NCBI GenBank assembly: GCA_014706295.1
Contig: JACSVZ010000008.1
Coordinates: 18,703,659 to 18,767,658 of the forward strand
Direction: 5' to 3'
Length of the DNA stretch: 64,000 nt
Origin: Lycocorax pyrrhopterus obiensis
Lineage: Eukaryota > Chordata > Aves > Passeriformes > Paradisaeidae
The notes below the pieces were generated by a model that worked only from the letters and a program-made list of their open reading frames with translations, ran no database searches and was not told the DNA's origin. Shown one piece after another: positions 54,981-64,000 of the stretch (the stretch's first letter is position 1; each line of letters opens with the position of its first letter). Both the position numbers and the translations under genes were made by a program.

Positions 54981-55150
54981 TTTAAGACCAGAAGGAATCA
55001 CTGTGATCACCTAATCTGACTCTTTCAGTCTTAAAGTTCAAGCTGTGCATTCAGTCCCAATCCCAGAACTTGTTTTTGGAATAGCAGGGAATTTGAGTCT
55101 ACTTTTTTTATCTCTTGTGGCTGCATTCTAATAAGCCCCTTTTAAAAGTT
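54981..55150 (-). repeat. Degenerate CR1 LINE 3' fragment, reverse orientation
   Basis: TTTTAAGACCAGAAGGAATC, ACTGTGATCACCTAATCTGA and CTCTTTCAGTCTTAAAG follow the reverse complement of the CR1 3' end. A later piece, ATCTCTTGTGGCTGCATTCT (55111-55130), may belong to a more internal CR1 segment. Highly diverged. Confidence 0.65.
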
Positions 55151-55240
55151 AAAGCCCCTAAGGCCAGACAGTGTTTTGTTTCCTTCAGCATAAATCAGAG
55201 CAGTCTCAGTGGAACCAATAGTTATTCCATATTTTCATTT
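55150..55240. repeat. Possible palindromic repeat fragment
   Basis: CATAAATCAGAGCAGTCTCA followed by GTGGAACCAATAG (about 55189-55221) weakly resembles the 'gtaaatcaggagtaactccattgaagtcaatgg' type text of the same repeat group as 6720-6825. Low certainty. Confidence 0.25.
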
Positions 55241-58200
55241 GGGGAAATTTAAGAGCAGAAAGAGTGGAACTAAACTCTGAATTGCTCTGTTACGTGACCA
55301 CATCTCCCTCTTATGCCTGATCTCTGTGATTACAATCCCAATGACACCGAAAACAATTTGCTTTCTCCTCCAAAAATGCTTTGAGCTGTGGTGCTGATGG
55401 CTGTGGTTCTCACTGCACCCAGAACACGGTCACTTACATATGTTTGTTATGTGTCCAATTGTGCTGATAAATTGCCTTTAGTTCTGATCAGGAATCATTA
55501 CAATCAAGTGATGTTGCATCTTTGTGGAGACTGAGCAGCCATTGTGTAGTGGGAAACTGAACAGAAGGCACCTTGCATGGAAAAGCATTCATCCAGAAAA
55601 ACGTTGTTTTTGCTTTAGAGAACATGTAAAGCTGGGGCAGAGGGAGGATCAGGATTCATTGGCTACTGAAGTAAATGTTTTCTTTTTTGTTCAGCACAAT
55701 CTACGTATTTAACTGACAACTCACAGAGAAAGGAGTGCAGTGCAGGGTGACGCAAACACTCATCTGCACTCCGCTGGGGGAGAAACAGCTCATTACTGCA
55801 GGCAAAGCTAGAGTTCAGGCTTGCTTATTTTTGACTTTAAGTTCCTTGGTTGTGGGAAACAGTTTTTTCATTCCTGTACTTTCAATAAGATCTGCACATT
55901 GTTATTTGCTTCACTCTGATGAGGGTCTGGATTGATGTTGTGTTGTGATGTTTGCCAAATTCGTAACATTCTTTTAAATATATTTATTCTTCTTTCTACG
56001 AGGGCAAAGGATCTTATTTTGAATCCCCAAAGGCTTTCCCAACATATGGTGGATGAATAAATACTCAAAATGTCTACAACTGCTGTTACTGCTACAGCTG
56101 CCAGCTTTAGGAAAGAACAAAGCGCGTGCACACGTGCGCATGCGCGCGAGAGTGAGAGGCAGAGGGAGAAATACAGTGTGGGCACTCTTGGGGTCAGGAG
56201 CGTTCTCTAATAAGGAACACATTTTACAGACAGCAAGAGAATTATTTTTACTGTGTTCATTTACAAGTCCTCAGGCAGGGAATTTTTTTGTGGGGATGTT
56301 TTTAAGGCTAATTATTTACAGCATGCAGGGCTTGAACCTGCAGATCTTAGTTTGGCAAAACTCCTGTTCTCTTCAAGGGATGCTCTGCGTGGTGCACCCA
56401 GTGGAGGGCAGGGAGGGATGGGTGATGGGCACATCCTGGCTGTGAGGGGCTACAGAAGTCCCTGCTGGCTTCAGTGAGAACTGAGCTTCTGTCTCTGATG
56501 GTGGATTTTACAGGAGTGTGTAGCTGTGGGTGTAACCAACGCTGGGGTAGAGTGGCCAAAAAGAGTGGTTTAGAGGAAGATTTTTTTGCCTTCATTCTCA
56601 GACAACTTGACTGATTTTTAACTCAGTTTTTTGGCCTCACACTTTAAAGCAACCTTTTATGGGATATACAAATGTTATGGTGTTCCCACACAAACCACAC
56701 TGGGTTTGAGTGTTTTAGTCTTTAGATATTAACGCTGTGATTCTCAATGGTGTCCTATAATACAAAAAAAAAAAGAGGAAGAGCAATGTCTATTAAATTT
56801 CCATCCCATACCAGCTATTTTTCATTTAGAAACAGAATTCAATCAGCTCTTTCAATCAAGGAGATTTAAGAGCCACAGCATGGCCAGAGGAGGACTGGAA
56901 GCACAACTGAAGAGAATATTTCTGAGTCAGGAACAATTTCTTTTTGTACAGTATTGAGCATGCTCGGCATGAGTGGATCTTCTCCAAACTGGATGCTGCT
57001 AGGCAATTGTGATGATGGGGATGTTGATTGTACCAGTCGTTTTACAGGCCTTCGCTAAATACTGTTTGACATCTGATAGCAGCTGGGTGCTTTCAGCTTT
57101 CAAGGAGCTTTTAATCGGACAATTTTCACTGGCATCAGCCTGTGCAAACCACCTGCAAATGAATATATTGCTCTCCATGAATAATCAGCATGTGTAGAAT
57201 TTGTATCCATCAGTAAGAAAACCCAGGTGACCTCTGTGCCCAATCACAGCTAATCAAGCCAGGTTTTTTCCTGCAGTCATTAACATTTAAAGTAATGCCC
57301 ATTCATTCAATCAAGCCGAGGAAACAGATTTAGCCGACTCAATGGTTTCATCATTCCCTATCATTTAGTCAGTGTCAGTTGTAAAGCACAGACAAATACA
57401 TGGCTCTCAGGAAGAGAAAGAGCTTAGTTCTTAGAGTATAGTTCTCTTGGAGCTTGAAGGGAGCTGGATAGCTAGAGAAGCCCTATGATTCTTTCTATTT
57501 CCTAGGAGCAGAAATTGCAGGAAATGCCAATGAATAGCCTCTTTCCCTTGAAAGAAGCTGCCAGACGTTTCATAGAGTTCTGGATTGGGTAAAATAGAGT
57601 TCACCTACTTTTCAAATCCAACATTTGAATTTTGCAGCTTGGTTTTTTTTTCTTTTAAAAAATTTTATTATAAATACATTCAAACCTATTGAGCCTTCCA
57701 TCTCCCTTTGTTTGGTCTGTCAGAGGTATGAGATCTAGAGGTGACCTCTCTGCCACACAGCAGAGGCTGGATGGAAGGCTGATTCTCAGGAGCACAGATA
57801 CTGGGTTTTCAGAGGATACAGCCAGTTAGGCAGCCCACAAAGTAAGTGGGCTCTCTCTGTGGGCTGTCGGATACCCAGGGTAGCCTGATTTCTCTACAAA
57901 AGTTGCCAGGGATAACAGGATGCTCCCATGACACAGGGTCAGGTTCCCACTGCTTCCATCCATGTTGCTATTGACCTAAGGGGGCTGTCTTGAAGGTTGA
58001 GGTTTCTTCAAGTTGTGGGTCCCACTTCAAACTATTTCTCCCACATGGAAGCTGTAGTCTTGAAAGGAGAAGATCTTTCTGTCTGGGGTGGTGGCTAGAG
58101 CTTCTGTTCCTAGGCTTCTGAGAGCTGCTGAAAACCTGGTGGCACAAAGATTCCCAGGACTTAAGGCTCTTAGATCCGAAGGCAGAAAACACTCCTAATG

Positions 58201-60270
58201 GTGTTTTTCTGTAGTGACTTAGGCTCATCTTTTCTTGAATATTAGATTCTAAATGTCCTAAGAACTTTAAATTCCTTCTGGGAAATTAAAACTGGGACAT
58301 GTGGGAGACTTGAATTCCAAAGGCAACTATCCAAATGGTACTTGAGCCTGTCTCTCAGTCCTCTTGTTCTGCCCTGAACCAGAGTAGACAATGCCAGGTA
58401 AGATTAGAGTAACCACAGGGTGGGTGTCTGGATGTCTCTGGATGCTTCTGCTTCTCTGCCAGTTTAATTTTGTTATTTTTATATCTGGCTGAAATGTGAT
58501 CTTAGTAAATGTACCTGCTTTTTTAATTTCTAGCTGATGTAAATGTTGTAATCAATTAGCAACAGAAAGCAGAGTACAAAGCAGAATCAAAGTCATTTAA
58601 ATGTGGGGGAAAAAAACCCTATCTATTGTGATTTTCTTTCTTCTGAACACCAGATATGTCCTTGGTCTTTTTATTAGCCTCTGCACCTTCTGTTTTTCAT
58701 AGACTTAATATTCTAAATTGAAAAATTTGAATGAGTGAAGACACAGGTTATAGCAATTTCATGTAATATTCTTGTCCCTTTTTGGTTGTTATAATTTCTG
58801 CTCTTGTAGCACTTACAGATTTTAAGCAATGTTAAAATGTTCCTTCACCAGTGGCAAATTCTGTATTCAGAGTACACCACACTTAAAATCTCTTTCTTAT
58901 CTAAAGAACTAGTTGAAAATCCCATTATGTGGTTCTACAAGCAGGAAGTGAAGGCACATGTCTGCGATCCCAGGGTGGTTAATAAACCACTGCATCACCC
59001 TGCTCCTCTAACACTGTTGATCCTAACCAATTTGTGCTCTTACTTCAAAGCTGAAAGAACAGCAGCTTTCTTTCCTTCAGTTCCCAGGGAAAGCTATGCA
59101 GATTCATGGTGAAAAGGCCTCTGTCGTAAGGGCTTTCTTTGGTTTTGATCTGCATATCCATGGTCTGAGGGTTAAGTGTACACAAAATGAGATGCTTTGA
59201 GGTCAAAAGAGAGAATTTCTTCTGGTTCTGACATGGAGCTATAAATTGATCCAGTTTTACTCAGCTCTGGCTTTGGGCAGGGGGGTGTCCCTTGAAAATG
59301 CCCACAAACTTTGAAGAACTTGATATAAATCATGAATCTATAGTTCAGATGCAATGACAGTTCATGATGAATAGTTCTTACTGCTGTATTTATAAGTTAG
59401 TCTAGCCACAGCAGGAAACAACTGAAACAGTATTGTTTGGAGGGTGCTACACCTTCTCATCTCTTCTTAGAATGTAAATTCACTTTCTGTAAGGAGAAGG
59501 ACATGAACCTGCAGACTAAGATGGTCTTGGATGTGGGTGACTGATTGGATTGTAGCAGCCTAGTAGAAAAAGCAAAATCCAAAAGACAGGTGGTGTTTCA
59601 CTTCAGACCTTGTAGTTGAGATTTAGCACCAGATCTTGAATCCTTTATCATCCAGCCTCAAGTGACTTTGAACAGTGTCTCTCTTGTTCTTTATTGTGGT
59701 ACAGCAAACTGATCATCTCTTGTACATACAGAGAGAAAATGCAAGTCCTTATCTGCAGGTGAAGCTTCTTGAGACAACATCCAGTCCAGTTCAAAGGAGG
59801 CTAGACCAGTGCTTTAAGCCTGCAAGTTGAATTTTCTGTCCTGAACGATCTGTGAGGCTTTGGCTACATCATTTTCATTTTATATGTCCCAGCTTGCACT
59901 TGTCATCTGAGCAGAACAGACTGGGAATTATAATATGATAAACTTCCATGTGTTACAGTGGAGTTGTATAAGCAATTAGAATGGGTCATCTCTTAATAAA
60001 TCATTTTTGTGGTGTACCGTTTATGGTTGGGTAATCTGGAAAGCTGTCTTAGCTGAGAAGGTGACGGCAGTTAGTCCTTATGAGCACAGCTATGCATATT
60101 TAGGTCTTTTTAAACATGACTTGGATGTGTGGTTCCTGAGCCTTCTGCTAATGTCATACTTAGCAATCACATAAAAATACATAGTTGGGTTTTCCTCCCG
60201 CCACTAAACTGTCTTGTTTCATCTAGGACATTTCATTTCACTCAGATGTAAAATGCCAAGGCTATGAACA
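55241..60270. other. Noncoding stretch, no gene seen
   Basis: No gene recognised. It contains the alternating CpG-rich run at 56122-56148 and enhancer-like text at 57005-57370. Open frames near 56053-56445 overlap on both strands and have no domain. Confidence 0.6.
56122..56148. repeat. Alternating purine-pyrimidine run, Z-DNA-prone
   Basis: 27 bases alternate strictly purine/pyrimidine (GCGCGTGCACACGTGCGCAT then GCGCGCG) and hold seven CpG steps. Such runs are the classical Z-DNA-forming type. The flank on the right is a purine-rich GAGAGTGAGAGGCAGAGGG stretch. Confidence 0.9.
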
Positions 60271-60304
60271 ACTCTTCAAGAAGCAAGACTCTTCAAGAAG
60301 CAAG
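60271..60304. repeat. Perfect tandem duplication, 17-base unit
   Basis: ACTCTTCAAGAAGCAAG occurs twice with no gap and no mismatch (60271-60287, 60288-60304), which suggests a recent slippage event. Confidence 0.95.
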
Positions 60305-61438
60305 AGTCACACCCTCTGCACAAACTCCCATGATCCAAGAACCTTTGGCTGTACGTGCTGCTGAAGGAAAGTTCTCATAAACCACTCTATGTTGGTTTAT
60401 ACACTACAAATCCCACAGAATGTATTAAAAAAGGTAGAGTCCAAGTCTGAGACATTACAGTGCAAATGAACCTCCAGAGAAATGAATATTTAAGCCCTCT
60501 ACACAAACAGTCCATGACACTGTGATGAAAGATGGCAATAGGCAACAGCAGAGAAGGCTGGGTGTGCCAGTAAAATCAATTGTAGTGGCTTTGTGTGTGT
60601 GCCCCAAGGCCTCGTAAGCAATCCAGTATTTTTCAGGAGTGACTGAGCAGAGGGCAACTTAGTGCAGCACAGATTAGGGTGGAGAGGGTGGGGGATTTCC
60701 TTGAGCTGTTCTTAATAAAGTTGCTGTCTTTGGAAGATCAGGCTCCCAGGTCAAATGCCATTTAGCTATGGCAGCGTGCAGATACTTGTGTGCCAGATGT
60801 GGAGGGGCTTGGATAATTGGTTCTGTCTGTGCTGGTATCCAGGTCCCAGCCAGAAGACATAACAACATCCAAGGAGGTAAAATAGTAAATGCAACCTCAA
60901 AGGCTTTTCTTCCACTTGGCACTGAACGGAGAGCCCAGCAAGGTAACAGCTTTGTAAACATTGCCAAAGCAGGGCAGCAAGTACAGCCATATCTGCTTGC
61001 AATTTCATTAATGTCAAATGAAGAGGGGGAGGAACCCCAGCACAGCAGTAATTGTGTTTGTGGCTGCTAACCCCACGAGCAAGGGAGAGTGACAGAACAC
61101 ATGTGGGGCAAAACCAGACTGTAAAGCACTGAGGTCACCAATACTTTGGGAATTCAGCATTGTCATACGTCACCCAGTCTTCCTGCTTCCTCACCTTTTG
61201 AAAGACAGATGGCCAGCCAGATGGCAGCTGCCTCACACTTCCTGAAAGGTTAAAGGCTCTGCTGTCAGGGGACAGATAGCTCATATTTGCATTGAGGAGA
61301 ACAGTGTAGTTTAAATTCAGCCTAAACAGAGCTGCTGGTTAGTCTAGTTCATCTGAGCAAAAAACCTCTGCAATAATGTCATGGCATCAAGAAGCCCTTG
61401 ATGGCAGTGGCCAGGTTTGGTTGATATGAGTTGACTGG
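60305..61438. other. Noncoding stretch, no gene seen
   Basis: Nothing here reads as a gene. The two opposing frames of about 100 codons at 60674-61070 have no known motif. A CTCF-like motif lies at 61214-61227. Confidence 0.55.
61214..61227 (+). promoter_or_regulatory. CTCF-like motif
   Basis: CAGCCAGATGGCAG carries a perfect CCAGATGGCAG core, with mismatches only at the second and third positions of the consensus. Confidence 0.35.
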
Positions 61439-61496
61439 ATGGCAAGAATAAATACTGGTGTGATGACATGGCAAGAATAAATACTGGTGTGATGGC
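61439..61496. repeat. Tandem duplication, 29-base unit
   Basis: Copies at 61439-61467 and 61468-61496 both begin ATGGCAAGAATAAATACTGG and differ at a single base near the end (A to G). No gap separates them. Confidence 0.95.
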
Positions 61497-64000
61497 ATCT
61501 CTGCCTATGATCCTCACAGGTCCTGGGAGTGCCCTGTCTGTGCCTGACCCCATCTTTCTATTTATACTGAGATCATTTGTAGTTGTACTGATTATTCTCG
61601 GAGGAAACCAGTCTTTCTCCAGGCTTCTCAATACTACATCCGACATCCATTCAGCCCAGATGAAGACACTTGACTGAGACACTGCAATTAGGATCTCTGT
61701 TGCCTCTCTTTCTTTGTTCATGGTGGGAGACAGGCATAAACAAGGTGAGTCCATGTGTCAGTTGGCCCAAATGGCATCAGTGTAACTAAAACCTAATTAA
61801 GTGAAGAATAATATCTGAAACTATCTGTAACCAAAGTGTTTTGCACTTCAGGATTTCACATCTCAGCCTCCCTGTACCCTGAGCCACACTTTTTTGTGTA
61901 TTAGCTAGTGCTCTCCCTGATCCTGCCTCTGGATACAGAGGCCCACATGCTGATGCTCCAGCAGAGCCCTTCCACCAAAGCATGGTCACTAGAGCTCCTA
62001 GCAGTGGACCTGACTGCAGGAGTTGGGCCCTAGATTCCATGTTGTGCATGGCCATAAAACATGCTCTGCACACTATGGTGCCCCAGAAGTAATAAACACT
62101 AGACATAAACTAGAGTGGAGATGGAAACCACCTTGGGTAATGATATGGTTGTCACAGATCCTCTATGGCCCAGGCTACCTTCTAGAGCTAGAGGCACTGT
62201 CTCCAGGGTGAGTGAAGTTTCCCAGAATGTGTGAAATGCTGACATAAATCCCCAGATGAACTGAACTGAGCCTTCGCAGCCTAGCCAAAGCCCTCCAGCC
62301 AGATTTTGATAGTATAAACAAGGCTGAGTCACCTCCTCCCTCAGTGGATTAGAGATGGTAATAGTTCTGGAAGCAGTTGATTGCATGCTATCAATCATTC
62401 ATAATGCTAATTTTTCTGAGTTGGCATCAGAAAGAAAGCAACCAAGGTTGGGAAGGAGCCTAGGTTGCTGTTCTGCCCGTCACACTGCTTGTGAACAATT
62501 CGGCAACAGCTTTGTGCCTCAATCAATGCAGCTGTTAAGCTGAGGAAAAGCAGGACTTTACCGAAAAACAGATGTTTTGCACATGAGCTGACTTATTTCA
62601 GTTAATGATCCAGATAGAAAAGAAAACAAAGCACAGTATATGCACTCACAAACAGGCATCGTCAGCGCTTGAAATAGTATTTAACTGCAGATATAGGTAC
62701 TGAGATACGCTGAGAGGAGAAATTCTCCTGTTTTGCAGTTATTCCATATACCTCTAAGACTTTTTGTGATGCCAGATGGCCTTTTGGCATATTTTGGCTC
62801 TTTCAAGCACCTTGTATGTGTACATGTGTGTACATGAATACCCACGCACACACTTGCATGTATGATACAGGGTGACAATGGTAGCATTGGAGCTGATTTC
62901 CATGAAATAGTGTTGAAAGTTCCCAGAGTGATTGAGGCAAGTTCTTGCAAAGTTGTTTTTGTTGTTGTTTTAGAGGACTAACTAAGAGGGAGGTGATTTC
63001 CCACTACCTGGTTAACGATTAACTGAATTAGTATTTAGAAAACGGTTTCTAAAAATAGCAAAAAAATGACCACTTTTTTATGCATCAGCTTAATTAGGGA
63101 TTGAGTTTTTAGGACTACAAAGAGTCCGTGTGGCAGTGATTTTGAATGCCTTGATGTTTGAGTTTCTGAATGGGAAAACTGCAGTGAGGCTGATTTCCGA
63201 GGCATCACTTCTCAGCACTTTCTGAAAATTGTCACCTCAGATATGTCTTAAATTTCATGCCCCTCTAAATTCCCCATCACTGTTAAAAAAAGCGGCTACA
63301 GTGTCGTGTTTGGGATCTTTGGCGTCTTTGGGATCAGTGACCACTTTGTCAGAGGTCAAAAATAAGAAATACAAATAAACAAAGAGCTTGCAGCTATTTC
63401 CGTTTAATACACCAGAGTCTGTGTTGGTTCTGCACAGTGATACTGAAGAGGTGAAAATTGAAACTACTTGTGGAATTTTTTTGTTCCTTCTCCTCCCCCC
63501 CAGTTGCTTCTTTTCCCTTTTTTTTTCCTGGCATAATTTACAATTATTTTATTATTATAATTGATCTTTGTTTAGTAATATCTAATCTCCCCTTTCTAAG
63601 GGGTTAAGAACAAGGAAGGGAACTTCTCGAATCACAACTGAACATGAGATCAGTAAGTGTGACCCAAAGTCAGCATTGCTGGCTCTTGGGAAAGTTTTTC
63701 AGTTTCTAATTTGTTCTTTACTGTTATATAATGGAAATTCTGAAAACAAGTCTGAGAAATGAAACTCATCTGAGCTGCTTAGCAATGCAGAAATTTCATT
63801 GTCCATCTATTAAACCTTAGCTTTGTCTCAACTTCAGTGAAACTTGATCAAACGTGAGATGCTTCAGATGAAATGTTCAAGGAAGCAGTGTTTACTGATG
63901 AAACTTTGTTTAGTCGGAAATTTGCAAACCAGATTTAGTTATAGTCTTATATCTCTCACACACAGATTTTTTTTCCTTATACACGTATTCACAGAGAGCT
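61497..64000. other. Noncoding stretch, no gene seen
   Basis: No gene recognised. A low-complexity TG/CA run with partial symmetry lies at 62813-62872. 62360-62545 has text rich in developmental-factor-like words (GAACAATTC, CAATCAATGCAGCTG) and could be a regulatory element. T- and C-runs occur at 63476-63535. Confidence 0.55.

Noticed and set aside
61344..61754. 136-codon minus-strand open frame
   Set aside because: Runs through a tandem duplication whose unit is not a multiple of three, has no known family and no splice context.
1..64000. CRISPR arrays, operons, insertion sequences, phage or virus genes
   Set aside because: No regularly spaced repeats, no bacterial-style gene packing and no long viral frames; the text is vertebrate noncoding DNA.
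1..64000. Known microRNA or tRNA genes
   Set aside because: I looked for the mature sequences of common vertebrate microRNAs and for tRNA box patterns outside SINEs and saw none; a covariance-model search was not possible here.

Overview
This window reads as noncoding nuclear DNA from a sauropsid vertebrate. A bird is the most likely source, and a crocodilian or turtle remains possible. The base text is mixed AT/GC and poor in CpG, with many TG/CA steps as left by old methylated CpG decay. No open reading frame exceeds about 150 codons on either strand. The short ones present run in both directions over the same bases, as chance ORFs do. I recognise no exon, tRNA, rRNA, known microRNA or bacterial/viral gene. 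The window is therefore either an intergenic desert or the inside of a very long intron; the sequence alone does not say which.

The clade call rests on the repeats. Three decayed fragments (about 740-990, 40600-40715 and 54980-55150) match, in reverse complement, the 3' end of sauropsid-type CR1 LINEs. Three others (31625-31780, 34390-34470 reversed, 35240-35428) carry the tRNA-SINE/MIR-like core and tail. Two or three short pieces (6720-6825, 37332-37415, weakly 55150-55240) look like an old palindromic repeat common in reptile and bird genomes. All are heavily diverged, and there is no young LINE, LTR or SINE. This very low visible repeat load favours a bird over other sauropsids.

Layout: 1-7.5 kb is plain noncoding DNA with one CR1 fragment. 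At 7.5-8.1 kb a minus-strand stretch reads like decayed coding text and is the only candidate pseudogene. 8-31 kb is mostly unremarkable, with small local duplications, a CpG-denser patch near 14 kb and AT-rich enhancer-like text near 21.6-22.3 kb. 31-38 kb holds the SINE-like fragments. 40-49 kb holds a second CR1 piece and an enhancer-like block at 42.4 kb, and ends at a 177-base purine-only AAAAG microsatellite (49147-49323). 50-64 kb holds the third CR1 piece, a 27-base strictly alternating purine/pyrimidine CpG-rich run at 56.1 kb, an enhancer-like block near 57.0-57.4 kb and several perfect or near-perfect short tandem duplications.

I found no convincing new biological system. The items most worth checking are the possible pseudogene at 7.5-8.1 kb, the candidate conserved noncoding blocks, the CTCF-like motif set and the two unusual low-complexity tracts.
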